This document shows, piece by piece, positions 50,111 through 59,338 of a stretch of 64,000 nt of DNA. The stretch is from positions 1-64,000 of the forward strand of contig JANQSO010000005.1 in assembly GCA_028284005.1 (NCBI GenBank), in the 5' to 3' direction. A program made the translations under genes and the position numbers. Numbering within the stretch: position 1 is the stretch's first letter; every line of letters starts with the position of its first letter. Below the pieces are notes generated by a model. It was not told where the DNA came from, made no database searches, and saw only the letters and a program-made list of their open reading frames with translations. This stretch comes from Flavobacteriaceae bacterium. GTDB lineage: Bacteria > Bacteroidota > Bacteroidia > Flavobacteriales > Flavobacteriaceae.

Positions 50111-52685
50111 TCCACGATTACATACTTACAAAAAGTTTTATTGTATTTTTCTTTTTACAATACTTTCGGTTTTAAATCTTGCGGCACAGCAAAAAGAACT
50201 CGATAGTGGCAGAAAATATACTATCAACAAGATCGAAGTTACTGGCGCACAGAGTTTCAACGAACAAACCGTAATTGCTTTTACAGGCCTTAAAATAGGG
50301 GACCGTTTGTTTATTCCGGGTGAAAAATTAAGTTCGGTAACTAAAAAACTTTGGGAACAAAACCTTTTTAGCGATATTGCTTTTTACGTTACCAATGTAC
50401 AGGGAGATCTTGTAGATCTGGAATTATATATTGTGGAGCTTCCTAAGCTAAATGAGGTTACTGTGGAGGGACTTCGAAAAGGGAAGATTAAAGAACTCAT
50501 TAAGGATAACAATCTTAATTCCGGTGTTAAGATTACCAAAAACCTTATAACTACTACCAAAAACAATATCATTAACGAGAATCGTAAGAACGGTTTTTTA
50601 AACACCCAGGTCATTATTAGCACCACTCCGCATTTGGATTCTACCGGAGTAGAAGTAGCTAAAAACATGACGATCAAAATTAATAAAGGAGAACGTGTAA
50701 AAGTGACTTCCATTAATTTTGAAGGAAACCAGGCGCTTTCAGATAAAAAACTTCGGGGCGTAATGAAAAATGTAAAGCGCAAAAATTTCCTGCGTTTTTA
50801 CAAAAGGTCAAAATATAGTGAAGACGGGTTTGAAGAAGATAAGGCTTCTATTATCACTAAATACAAGTCCAACGGTTACAGGGATGCCCGTATTATAAGT
50901 GACACCCTTATTGTAAAGGACGAAAGCAATATTGCTTTGCAGTTAAATGTTGAGGAAGGAAAAAAGTATTATTTTGGTGATATTCGTTTTATAGGTAACA
51001 GTGTATATACAGATAATGTACTGCGCCAGGTCCTGGGCATTAAAAGAGGAGAATCCTATAATGGTGTTCTATTGCAGGAACGTATTGAAGACAATACGGA
51101 CCCGGAAGCAAATGACCTTACCAATTTGTACCAAAACAACGGTTACCTGTTCTCAAGGATCAATCCGGTTGAAGTAGCGGTAAGAAATGATACTATCGAT
51201 TTTGAGATAAGAATTATTGAAGGAAAAGTTGCTTATTTTGACCATGTGACCGTAGTAGGTAATGATAAAACAAATGACCATGTGATCTACAGAGAATTAA
51301 GAACCCGCCCCGGGCAAAAATACAGCAAACGTAATGTTGTTAGAACGATTCGGGAATTGGGGCAATTAGGATACTTTGATCCAGAACAAATTGGTCCTAA
51401 CTTTAAGAATGTGGATGCTAACAACGGGACTTTAGACATGGAATATTCTGTTGTTGAAAAAGGTTCCAGCCAGATAGAATTACAAGGAGGTTATGGCGGT
51501 GGTGGTTTTGTTGGAACACTTGGGCTCTCTTTCAATAACTTTTCATTAAGAAATATTTTCAATGGAGAAGCCTACAAACCATTACCTATGGGTGACGGGC
51601 AAAAATTATCATTAAGAGCACAAGCAAGTAGTTTCTATCAAACCTACAGCCTATCGCTTGTAGAACCTTGGCTGGGAGGCAAAAAACCTGTACAATTAAG
51701 TACATCTGTATCTCATACGATACAATACTTTTATGATTTTGCTGCCAGGGAAGCTGACAGAGACCGTAGTTTCTTAATCACGGGTGGATCTGTTGGAATT
51801 GCCAAAAGATTAAAATGGCCGGATGATTATTTTACACTTTCCCAAGCGGTAAGTTTTCAGCATTATAACCTAAAGAACTATAATACAGGATTATTTACAT
51901 TTGGAGATGGTTATTCAAACAACCTGGCATATACCATTGGTATTAGCCGTAATAATACTGCTACCAACCCTATTTATCCTAAATCGGGTTCGGAATTTAG
52001 TCTAACGGCAAAATTAACTCCTCCATATTCTGCATTCAACAGTGTGGATTATAAAGCCTTGGCAGATGAAAGAGAAATCTTAGATGATATTCCAACAACA
52101 GATGTAGATTACATTGATGCCCAGGACAGAATTGCCGAGATAGACCAGGAGCGTTTTAAATTCTTAGAATATTATAAAATCAAGTTCAAAGGAACATGGT
52201 ATACAAAACTAACAGGCGATTTGGTATTACGCACCAATACGGAGTTTGGATTTTTAGGAGCTTATAATGGTAATAGAGGAGTTCCTCCTTTTGAGCGTTT
52301 CTTTGTGGGAGGTGATGGCCTTGGGTCCTTCAGTTTAGATGGTAGAGAAGTGATTCAATTACGGGGATATCCTAATCAATCCTTATCCAATACAGATGGA
52401 AATACCATTTACAATAAATTTTCGTTAGAATTAAGATATCCAATTACTTTAAAACAATTGGCATCTATATATGTTCTGGGCTTTGCAGAAGGTGGCGGCT
52501 CCTACGATGGATTCAGAAATTACAATCCTTTTAGTATAAATAGGTCTGCTGGCGTAGGAATGCGTATATTTATGCCTGCGTTTGGATTATTGGGGATAGA
52601 TTTTGGGTATGGATTTGATCCAATCCTTGGGGGATCTCAAAAAAACGGATGGGAAACTCACTTTATTATTGGACAACAATTTTAA
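50091..52685 (+). CDS. bamA: Outer membrane protein assembly factor BamA
   Basis: Central subunit of the beta-barrel assembly machine. About 864 residues from a GTG at 50091 (a TTG at 50079 is the alternative; no ATG precedes the signal peptide FYCIFLFTILSVLNLAAQ). Five POTRA-type segments follow (e.g. YTINKIEVTGAQSFNEQTVI, ISFNFEGNQALS-like VTSINFEGNQALSDKKLRGV, KYYFGDIRFIGNSVYTDNVL), then the 16-strand barrel with the conserved loop-6 VPPFERFFVGGDGLGSFSLD and ..REVIQLRGYP (Arg-Gly-Tyr). It ends in the aromatic strand HFIIGQQF. Cotranscribed with uppS and ompH. Confidence 0.96.
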   Translation: MNSLKNSPRLHTYKKFYCIFLFTILSVLNLAAQQKELDSGRKYTINKIEVTGAQSFNEQTVIAFTGLKIGDRLFIPGEKLSSVTKKLWEQNLFSDIAFYVTNVQGDLVDLELYIVELPKLNEVTVEGLRKGKIKELIKDNNLNSGVKITKNLITTTKNNIINENRKNGFLNTQVIISTTPHLDSTGVEVAKNMTIKINKGERVKVTSINFEGNQALSDKKLRGVMKNVKRKNFLRFYKRSKYSEDGFEEDKASIITKYKSNGYRDARIISDTLIVKDESNIALQLNVEEGKKYYFGDIRFIGNSVYTDNVLRQVLGIKRGESYNGVLLQERIEDNTDPEANDLTNLYQNNGYLFSRINPVEVAVRNDTIDFEIRIIEGKVAYFDHVTVVGNDKTNDHVIYRELRTRPGQKYSKRNVVRTIRELGQLGYFDPEQIGPNFKNVDANNGTLDMEYSVVEKGSSQIELQGGYGGGGFVGTLGLSFNNFSLRNIFNGEAYKPLPMGDGQKLSLRAQASSFYQTYSLSLVEPWLGGKKPVQLSTSVSHTIQYFYDFAAREADRDRSFLITGGSVGIAKRLKWPDDYFTLSQAVSFQHYNLKNYNTGLFTFGDGYSNNLAYTIGISRNNTATNPIYPKSGSEFSLTAKLTPPYSAFNSVDYKALADEREILDDIPTTDVDYIDAQDRIAEIDQERFKFLEYYKIKFKGTWYTKLTGDLVLRTNTEFGFLGAYNGNRGVPPFERFFVGGDGLGSFSLDGREVIQLRGYPNQSLSNTDGNTIYNKFSLELRYPITLKQLASIYVLGFAEGGGSYDGFRNYNPFSINRSAGVGMRIFMPAFGLLGIDFGYGFDPILGGSQKNGWETHFIIGQQF

Positions 52686-52723
52686 TTTTGGCACGATATT
52701 TTCTTAAACAACAACCAGCAATT

Positions 52724-53566
52724 ATGAAAACAACAAAGTTACTTTTTTTCGCACTTTTTATTTTGTGCTTTAGCTTTTCAGCAAATGCACAGAGAGGCGT
52801 TCGTATTGGATATATTGATATGGAATATATTCTTGAAAATGTTCCTGAATATACTGAAGCTTCAACACAGTTAGAAGGGAAAGTACAACGATGGAAAAAG
52901 GATATTGAGAAGAAACAAAAATCAATAGATCAAATGAAGCTTAACTTAAGCAATGAACGTGTATTGCTTACCAAAGAACTAATAGAAGAGCGCGAAGAAG
53001 AGATAAAAATTGAAGAAGATGAAATGCTTAAATATCAACAAGACAGATTTGGCCCTAATGGAGATTTAATGATCCAACGGAGGCAATTGGTTCAACCCAT
53101 TCAGGATCAGGTCTTCAATATTGTTCAAGAAATTGCTGAAAACAAAAAATACGACTTCATATTCGATAAATCTGCAGATATAGTAATGTTATTTGCTGCC
53201 GAAAGAAATGATATAAGTGACCAGGTATTACGAAGTATTAATCGTGCCGCTAAGCGAAAAGAAGCTACCAGCAAAAGAGAAAAACGTGAAATAGAAAAGA
53301 GAGATGATCTTTCTTTGGAAGAGGATAAAGAAGTAACTGAGCGTGAAAAAGCAATTGAAGAAAAGAAAGACGAGCGTGAAAGAATGATGGCAGAACGCAA
53401 ACGTGTTCGTGATTCTATTCGAGCTGCCAAAAAACTGGAATTTGAAGAAAGAAGACAAAGATTACTTGATGAAAGGCAACGTAGAAAAGATTCCATCTTA
53501 CAGGCAAGAAACAATCCTCCTACCGGTAGTGATGAAGAAGGAGAAGGTGACGGAGAAGGAAATTAA
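52724..53566 (+). CDS. OmpH/Skp-family periplasmic chaperone (long form)
   Basis: 280 residues from ATG 52724 (upstream in-frame start at 52649 lies within the bamA end and precedes the signal peptide). Signal MKTTKLLFFALFILCFSFSA, then the Skp body: strand YIDMEYILENVPEY and two long coiled-coil helices (LEGKVQRWKKDIEKKQKSID), returning to YDFIFDKSADIVMLFA. An additional C-terminal, very charged coiled coil (REKAIEEKKDERERMMAERK) of about 100 residues ends in a Gly/Glu tail, which ordinary Skp lacks. Skp-type proteins hold unfolded outer-membrane proteins for BamA, the upstream gene. Confidence 0.88.
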   Translation: MKTTKLLFFALFILCFSFSANAQRGVRIGYIDMEYILENVPEYTEASTQLEGKVQRWKKDIEKKQKSIDQMKLNLSNERVLLTKELIEEREEEIKIEEDEMLKYQQDRFGPNGDLMIQRRQLVQPIQDQVFNIVQEIAENKKYDFIFDKSADIVMLFAAERNDISDQVLRSINRAAKRKEATSKREKREIEKRDDLSLEEDKEVTEREKAIEEKKDERERMMAERKRVRDSIRAAKKLEFEERRQRLLDERQRRKDSILQARNNPPTGSDEEGEGDGEGN

Positions 53567-53620
53567 ATTTAAATAAGTATAATCTTTAATAATCATAACA
53601 CATAATTTAATACAATTACA

Positions 53621-54130
53621 ATGAAAAATTTCAAATTATTTGCAGTAGCCGTATTGCTCTTTGTTGGAGCTACAAGTTTTGTAAATGCTCAGTCTAAGAT
53701 CGCTCATATAGATACTCAAGCGTTAGTAGAAGCTATGCCAGAGATGAAAGCTGCACAAAGCCAGCTTGACAAGCTTAAAACAACCTACGATACTGAAATA
53801 AAAGCAATGGCTAAAGAACTTGATACAAAGATCAAGCAGTACGAGGGAGAAGCTGACACAAAAACTGAAGAAGAAAATGCAAAACGTGTACAGGAAGTAC
53901 AGGGAATGCAAAACAACATTGGTGCTTATAGAAATCAGGCACTACAAGATCTTGACAAAAAACAAGTGGATATCTTTAAGCCTATTTTGGAAAAAGCGCG
54001 TACAGCGATCCAAAAAGTTGCAAGAGAGCAAGGCTTTCAATATGTATTAGATTCTACTACCGGAGCTGGCTTGTTATTAGCAGATGGAACAGATTTATTA
54101 CCTTCTGTTAAAAAGGAATTGGGGATTTAA
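53621..54130 (+). CDS. OmpH/Skp-family periplasmic chaperone (short form)
   Basis: 169 residues with a signal peptide (MKNFKLFAVAVLLFVGATSF, cut after VNAQ), the body strand KIAHIDTQALVEAMPEM, a coiled-coil arm (LDKLKTTYDTEIKAMAKELD) and the return GFQYVLDSTTGAGLLLADGT. Length and layout equal E. coli Skp (161). A second copy after the long form suggests specialised holdases in the same operon. A terminator follows at 54156, before murI. Confidence 0.93.
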   Translation: MKNFKLFAVAVLLFVGATSFVNAQSKIAHIDTQALVEAMPEMKAAQSQLDKLKTTYDTEIKAMAKELDTKIKQYEGEADTKTEEENAKRVQEVQGMQNNIGAYRNQALQDLDKKQVDIFKPILEKARTAIQKVAREQGFQYVLDSTTGAGLLLADGTDLLPSVKKELGI

Positions 54131-54155
54131 TATTTTATTCTTTAAAAAATTATTG

Positions 54156-54190
54156 AAAACTGCTCGACCGTTTGGCGAGCAGTTTTTATT
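54156..54190 (+). terminator. Terminator after ompH, abutting murI start
   Basis: AAAACTGCTCG pairs with CGAGCAGTTTT (54156-54166 / 54176-54186), followed by TATTTTT and the murI ATG at 54194. Confidence 0.8.
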
Positions 54191-54193
54191 TTT

Positions 54194-54991
54194 ATGCAAA
54201 TGAAACAGGATAGTCCAATTGGTATTTTCGATTCGGGTGTTGGCGGAACTTCTATTTGGAAGGAGATCCATCAATTATTACCCCTTGAAAGCACTATATA
54301 CCTGGCGGACAGTAAGAATGCCCCTTATGGCTATAAAAGCAAGGAAGAGATCATCTCTTTAAGCCTTAAGAACACAGATGTATTACTACAGATGGGCTGT
54401 AAGATCATTGTAGTGGCTTGCAATACTGCTACAACCAATGCTATTGACCTGCTTCGCTCAAGATATGACATCCCTATTATAGGTATAGAACCTGCCATTA
54501 AACCTGCTGCTTTACAAACATATGCTAAGAGTATTGGCATCTTAGCAACAAAGGGAACACTTAGCAGTGCACTCTTTCATAAAACCATAGGAGAATTTAC
54601 CAAAGATATATCGGTCATAGAAATTGTTGGGGAAGGATTGGTCCCCCTTATTGAAGCAGGAAAATTGGATAGCCCGGAGCTAATTGAACTACTTCAAAAG
54701 TATACAAGGCCAATGCTGGTCGCAAATGTAGATTATATTGTCTTAGGTTGTTCGCACTATCCCTATCTTATCCCTCATCTTCAGAAAATATTACCTGAGA
54801 ATGTAAAAATTATTGATTCGGGTAAAGCTGTGGCAAAACAGACCAGGAATATCCTGAAAAAAAACAAATTGTTAAAAGAAAGCTCAACAGCACCTGTATG
54901 CCAGTTCTATTCAAATGCAGAAATAAGTGTCCTGAAAATGCTTTTAAAGGATTTTTCTGAAAAGGCCACAGTAGTTAAAAAGGACTTTTAA
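54194..54991 (+). CDS. murI: Glutamate racemase
   Basis: Makes D-glutamate for peptidoglycan without cofactor. The 265-residue product has the N-terminal IGIFDSGVGGTSIWKEI, the first catalytic cysteine in IIVVACNTATTNAIDLLR and the second in YIVLGCSHYPYLIPHL, plus the linker GIEPAIKPAALQTYAKSIGI. Both cysteines and the flanking threonine/serine residues are intact. The start is eight bases behind a terminator stem, so the promoter is either read-through from ompH or inside the hairpin region; no -7 box was seen. An alternative start is ATG 54200. Convergent and directly abutting the LytTR regulator. Confidence 0.96.
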   Translation: MQMKQDSPIGIFDSGVGGTSIWKEIHQLLPLESTIYLADSKNAPYGYKSKEEIISLSLKNTDVLLQMGCKIIVVACNTATTNAIDLLRSRYDIPIIGIEPAIKPAALQTYAKSIGILATKGTLSSALFHKTIGEFTKDISVIEIVGEGLVPLIEAGKLDSPELIELLQKYTRPMLVANVDYIVLGCSHYPYLIPHLQKILPENVKIIDSGKAVAKQTRNILKKNKLLKESSTAPVCQFYSNAEISVLKMLLKDFSEKATVVKKDF

Positions 54992-55723
54992 TTAACCAAA
55001 GTACGCCAAGAGTTCCTTCTTTCGGGAAGGGCTTACCATAATTTGTTTTCCATTACTCAATACAACACTTCCTCCTTTTCCTTTTCTATATTCGGTAATG
55101 GCATTTACATTCACAAGATAAGATTTATGCACACGTGCAAAACCATTTCCACTAAGCGTATCCTCAAAATATTTAAGCGTTTTACTAACCAGTTTCTTAC
55201 TGTCTTTTAAGAATATATTTGTATAATTATCATCTGCCTGACAATACAAAATATCTTCCATTTTAAGTACTTCAAATCCATTTTGCAAGGGTATGGTTAT
55301 TTTTCCGGTAACTTGTGCGTTTACAGGGCGTAATACCGTCTGCTGTAAGCTGTTTTCTTTTTCTTTGATTTCTGAAACATAATCTACAGCTTCAATTAAA
55401 TTATCTATGGAAATAGGCTTTAGCAAATAATAAGAGGCATGTGCATTTAGAGCATCGATCGCATAATGATTATAAGCGGTAACAAATACAGTTTCAAACT
55501 GACGGTCGCCAACTTTATCCAAAAGATCAAAAGCATTTCCATAAGGCATCTCTACATCCAGAAAAACCAGGTCAAGCTCATTATTTCTTATTAAGACCAG
55601 GCCTTCTTCTACATTAGCCGCCTCACCCATTAACTGTACTTTTGGACAGTATTTAGCCAGGTAATTTCGCAAGATCTCCCGGCTGTTTTCTTCATCTTCA
55701 ACAATAATAGCTCGTAAGTTCAT
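54992..55723 (-). CDS. LytTR-family response regulator
   Basis: 243 residues. N-terminal receiver domain with phospho-acceptor aspartate in LDLVFLDVEMPYGNAFDLL and acidic pocket IIVEDEENSREIL, threonine in FVTAYNHYAIDALN and lysine in YYLLKPISIDNL; C-terminal LytTR DNA-binding domain (ILYCQADDNYTNIFLKDSKK, then FARVHKSYLVNVNAITEYRK, IMVSPSRKKELL). Starts directly at the end of the histidine kinase gene (no gap), so the two are a cognate pair on one transcript. Target promoters are unknown. Confidence 0.94.
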   Translation of the reverse strand: MNLRAIIVEDEENSREILRNYLAKYCPKVQLMGEAANVEEGLVLIRNNELDLVFLDVEMPYGNAFDLLDKVGDRQFETVFVTAYNHYAIDALNAHASYYLLKPISIDNLIEAVDYVSEIKEKENSLQQTVLRPVNAQVTGKITIPLQNGFEVLKMEDILYCQADDNYTNIFLKDSKKLVSKTLKYFEDTLSGNGFARVHKSYLVNVNAITEYRKGKGGSVVLSNGKQIMVSPSRKKELLAYFG

Positions 55724-57922
55724 TTAATCTTTCTTTAGAATAAGTATAACTTGGGTTCCTTCTTCATTTTCAAAAACATTCTCGACCGTAACATCTACTT
55801 TATCTTTATACATTTCATTTAAAATAGAGATTCGTTTTTGAATATTTCCCATCCCTTTGGATTTTTGTTTCTTTTGATGTTCGGTCTTTAGTTCTTTTGA
55901 TTTTTTTCTGCCAATGCCATTATCCGATATGGTGATCTTTGCAGTTTCTATATCCAGTTGCTGAAAATTGATCTCCAGCAACCCTTTTTCTTCTTTATAT
56001 CTAAGTCCGTGCCAAACGGCATTTTCAACATAAGGCTGTAACAACATTGGTGGAATCACAAATTCCCCTATTTTTAAATTTTCATCGATCATTATTGTAT
56101 AATCAAATTTGTTTTGAAAACGGGCATGCTCTAATTGCACATACAGTTCTAACAGCTCGATCTCCTTCGCTAAAGGAATAAAATCTTCATCGCTATTCTC
56201 TAAAACCGCACGCATTAACTGTGAAAAATCACTTAGGTATTTGTTTGCGGTACGCTCGTCATTACTGGCTATAAAACTATTAACAGAGTTAAGTGCATTG
56301 AATATAAAATGCGGATTCATTTGTGTTCTCAATGATTTTAAAGCAAGTAAATTATTAGCATACTTTTGCTGCTTTACACTCTTGTATTGTGTATACGCCA
56401 CAAGTAATAACAAAAGGGCTATAAGAACCAAAGAGCCAATGATCCACTTTTGGACAAGATTATTCTTTTCGATCAATTCCTGGTTCTCAAAGGCAAGCTG
56501 AAATCTGCTTTCACTTAGTTCCCGTTCATTTTCAAGACTAATGATCCGGTTTTGCTTTAAAGCAATCTCTTTACTAAATCGAGCGGCCTGTGAGATTTCC
56601 TGTTCCTTTTTAATGTACAGTTCATCTACAACTTCCACATACCGTTCGTAACTTTCGGCGGCTTTTCCGTAATCGCCTATATCCCTATAGATCTCAGAAA
56701 GTTTTCTTGTAGCATCTTTTTGAACCAATAAATCTTCCTTTTTATCTGCTTCGTCTATACTTTTATTAAGATAAGGAATAGCTTCTTCGTACTTTTCCTG
56801 TCCAACATATGCATTGGCAATTTTATAGTTTTGACGTTGTGCTGTTAGCGGACTGTTTAGATCTTCTTCTTCCTGTGAATCATCTAAAGATTGGATTTCA
56901 TCCAGTGCTTCTTCCCTAAGTTGAATTTCTTTATCAAAATCCCTGTTTTGATTATAAAAATCCGCTACTTTATTCTTTTCTGCTACTGCCCGTCTTTTGT
57001 TTTCTTTTTTGGCGAGCCCAAGGGAATTTCCGAAATATTCCTCTGCTTCCTCAATGGCACCACCTTGTGCATAGGCCTCACCAATTTTGGAGTTTAAATC
57101 GGTGATCTTAGGAGTGATCCTATGTGTATTGGCCAGATCCAACGCTTTTTGGTAATTGAAAACACTCTTAACCGGATCGTTGATGGCTTTATAAGTATCG
57201 CCCAAGCCCTCATAGACCTCTACCCGTTGGTAATTAGAGAGTCTTTCTTTAAGCAACTCTTTGTATGCCGAAATACTCTCCTGGTAGTTCTTGTTTTCCA
57301 TAAAGGCCTTGGCCAATTTAATACGGGTATCATTTTTTGGGCTAAAACCAATACTACGCTTGTAATTATCGATCGCCAGGTCTACCTGCCCCCAATGCGA
57401 ATTAATATCGCCAAGGGTCTTAAAAGCAATACTGTTTTGTTGATTTGTAGCATTTTTACTACGAACGGATTCTAATGCCCTGGTAACATATTCTATACTC
57501 TTTTGAGCATCTTTTTTTAAGAAATGATTGGACGAATCTATAAATACTTTAAACAAATCCTGTGATTTGCTCCTCTTAGAATTTTTTAATGAAAGGGTTT
57601 CTTCCTCTGCCTTTTCAACTTTTATTGTAATACGCTGCCTATCTACAATAGTATAACGCACTGTCCTAAAATCATCACTTCGCACAATAAGTTCATCGCC
57701 AATTTTTGCAGAAATTGTAAATTCACCAGCATTATTTGTTGTAGTATAGCTGCCGCCAAGAATTTCAATATTTACCCTGGAAATAGGATCAAAGGATTCT
57801 GCTTCTATTACTTTTCCCTTGAGTGTAAATGCATTTCCGGAACCACGATTGGTTTGCGCATGCAAGCCCCATGAAGTAAATAGTATTGTTATAAAAAATA
57901 AGGCAGAAATTACTCTCATCAT
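55724..57922 (-). CDS. TPR-containing LytS-type histidine kinase
   Basis: 732 residues from ATG 57922 (57919 or 57946 are in-frame alternatives). Signal/first membrane segment MMRVISALFFITILFTSWG, a carboxypeptidase-regulatory-like beta domain (about 25-95, FTLKGKVIEAESFDPISRV), a series of tetratricopeptide repeats to about 440 (e.g. YEGLGDTYKAINDPVKSVFN), a coiled coil, one transmembrane helix WIIGSLVLIALLLLLVAYTQ and then a HisKA-type LytS kinase: LRTQMNPHFIFNALNSVNSF (phospho-His), PPMLLQPYVENAVWHGLRYK (N box), ISDNGIGRKKS. The periplasmic TPR part probably binds a protein or peptide signal. Cognate with the LytTR regulator. Confidence 0.9.
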   Translation of the reverse strand: MMRVISALFFITILFTSWGLHAQTNRGSGNAFTLKGKVIEAESFDPISRVNIEILGGSYTTTNNAGEFTISAKIGDELIVRSDDFRTVRYTIVDRQRITIKVEKAEEETLSLKNSKRSKSQDLFKVFIDSSNHFLKKDAQKSIEYVTRALESVRSKNATNQQNSIAFKTLGDINSHWGQVDLAIDNYKRSIGFSPKNDTRIKLAKAFMENKNYQESISAYKELLKERLSNYQRVEVYEGLGDTYKAINDPVKSVFNYQKALDLANTHRITPKITDLNSKIGEAYAQGGAIEEAEEYFGNSLGLAKKENKRRAVAEKNKVADFYNQNRDFDKEIQLREEALDEIQSLDDSQEEEDLNSPLTAQRQNYKIANAYVGQEKYEEAIPYLNKSIDEADKKEDLLVQKDATRKLSEIYRDIGDYGKAAESYERYVEVVDELYIKKEQEISQAARFSKEIALKQNRIISLENERELSESRFQLAFENQELIEKNNLVQKWIIGSLVLIALLLLLVAYTQYKSVKQQKYANNLLALKSLRTQMNPHFIFNALNSVNSFIASNDERTANKYLSDFSQLMRAVLENSDEDFIPLAKEIELLELYVQLEHARFQNKFDYTIMIDENLKIGEFVIPPMLLQPYVENAVWHGLRYKEEKGLLEINFQQLDIETAKITISDNGIGRKKSKELKTEHQKKQKSKGMGNIQKRISILNEMYKDKVDVTVENVFENEEGTQVILILKKD

Positions 57923-58092
57923 AGTCTTTAAAGTGTAAACATACATACTTTACGGCACTTTGTAAAATCGTGTTCAACCTAATAATGACAGTTTTACGCC
58001 CTAAAATTTGACTTATCTAAGTATAACTTCCCGTTCACTAACCAAAAAGAGCGGTTCCCTCAAAACTGCTTTTATTAAAATTAAGTTCCTCT

Positions 58093-58111
58093 TAGGTTTA
58101 CACCGTATTAA
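58093..58111 (+). promoter_or_regulatory. Promoter-like element shared with the small lipoprotein gene (copy 2)
   Basis: TAGGTTTACACCGTATTAA, 19 bases before the ATG at 58131, identical to 38372-38391 apart from one missing A. An inverted copy of the core GTTTACAC lies at 57933-57940 in the leader of the divergent histidine kinase gene. Confidence 0.5.
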
Positions 58112-58130
58112 CCCATTAGAATTTAACTCA

Positions 58131-59288
58131 ATGAAAACCTTACAGACTTTTACACTTCTATTCACTTTTATATCAATACTATCCTGTAGAGCAGATGTCT
58201 CTAAACAAATTGCTGAAAATGCACTGGCTGCTGAAAATAGCACGCCTTTAGTTAAAGAGCACTACATTAAAGTTGCACTACTACTAGATACCAGTAATAG
58301 TATGGATGGATTGATAGACCAGGCAAAAGCACAGCTTTGGGAAATTGTAAATGAGTTGTCTTATGCCAAATGCAGGAACGAAAGGCCCAATCTTCAAATT
58401 GCCTTATACGAATACGGTAATGATAACTTAAATTCACGTGATGGTTATATTCGAAAAATTTTAGGTTTTACGGAAGACCTGGATGACGTTTCAAAAGAAT
58501 TGTTCTCTCTTACTACCAATGGAGGAAGTGAGTATTGCGGAACCGTAATTCAATCATCTTTAAATCAATTGGACTGGGGAAATGATGCAGACGATCTAAA
58601 AATGATCTTCATTGCCGGAAACGAACCTTTTACACAAGGAGAAGTTAATTATAAGGATGCTGTCCTTAATGCCAGGGAAAAAGATGTTGTGGTGAACACT
58701 ATTTTCTGTGGTGATTACAAACACGGTATTTCTTCTTACTGGAAAGATGGGGCACAATTGGCATATGGTGACTATATGGCGATCAATCACAATGTAGAGA
58801 CCGTACACATTGCTTCTCCTTATGATGATATTATCTTACAGCTCAATATTAAATTGAATGGAACCTATGTCCCTTATGGAAGACAAGGTTCAAAGAAAGT
58901 GGCCATGCAAAGAGCACAAGATAATAATGCTGCAGGATACAGTAAAGCAAATGCCGTAAGCAGAACGGTTACAAAAGGTTCACATCTATATAAAAATAGC
59001 ACGTGGGATCTCGTTGATGCAGAAGAAGAGGAAGATTTTAGTTACGATAAATTGAAAAAAGAGGATTTGCCTGAAAATTTACAAGGAAAAACAAAATCTG
59101 AAATTAAAGCCTATGTATCTGAACAAAGAAGAGAAAGAGAGCGTATTCAAAAAGAGATCGCCCAATTAAATGAAAAGCGCAGACAATATATTGCGGCTAA
59201 TAAAAAGGAAAATTCAAATGGATTAGAAAGCGCTATGATCCAAGCTCTTAAGAAACAGGCCTTAAAGAAGAATTATTTGTGGAATTAA
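58131..59288 (+). CDS. von Willebrand factor A-type lipoprotein
   Basis: 385 residues from ATG 58131; the upstream in-frame extension to 58008 has no signal peptide and crosses the promoter-like element. Lipobox FISILSC. VWA domain about 45-235 with a MIDAS DxSxS in VALLLDTSNSMDGLIDQAKA, then LQIALYEYGNDNL, SLTTNGGSEYCGTVIQSSLN (Thr contact) and DLKMIFIAGNEPFTQGEVNY. The C-terminal 150 residues are charged helices (LQGKTKSEIKAYVSEQRRER). Metal-dependent adhesion or complex scaffolding is the usual VWA role; partner unknown. Followed by a terminator; it diverges from the LytS-type kinase. Confidence 0.85.
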   Translation: MKTLQTFTLLFTFISILSCRADVSKQIAENALAAENSTPLVKEHYIKVALLLDTSNSMDGLIDQAKAQLWEIVNELSYAKCRNERPNLQIALYEYGNDNLNSRDGYIRKILGFTEDLDDVSKELFSLTTNGGSEYCGTVIQSSLNQLDWGNDADDLKMIFIAGNEPFTQGEVNYKDAVLNAREKDVVVNTIFCGDYKHGISSYWKDGAQLAYGDYMAINHNVETVHIASPYDDIILQLNIKLNGTYVPYGRQGSKKVAMQRAQDNNAAGYSKANAVSRTVTKGSHLYKNSTWDLVDAEEEEDFSYDKLKKEDLPENLQGKTKSEIKAYVSEQRRERERIQKEIAQLNEKRRQYIAANKKENSNGLESAMIQALKKQALKKNYLWN

Positions 59289-59304
59289 TACTCTTGTCAC
59301 AAAT

Positions 59305-59331
59305 AAAAAAGCCCCATATAGGGGCTTTTTT
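59305..59331. terminator. Bidirectional terminator between vWA and porP genes
   Basis: Stem AAAAAAGCCCC / GGGGCTTTTTT with loop ATATA; serves both convergent genes. Confidence 0.88.
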
Positions 59332-59338
59332 ATCTGTT

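Noticed and set aside
58008..58130. LytTR binding sites upstream of the vWA gene
   Set aside because: I looked for direct repeats of the known LytTR type and found no convincing pair; only the GTTTACAC similarity remained, reported separately.
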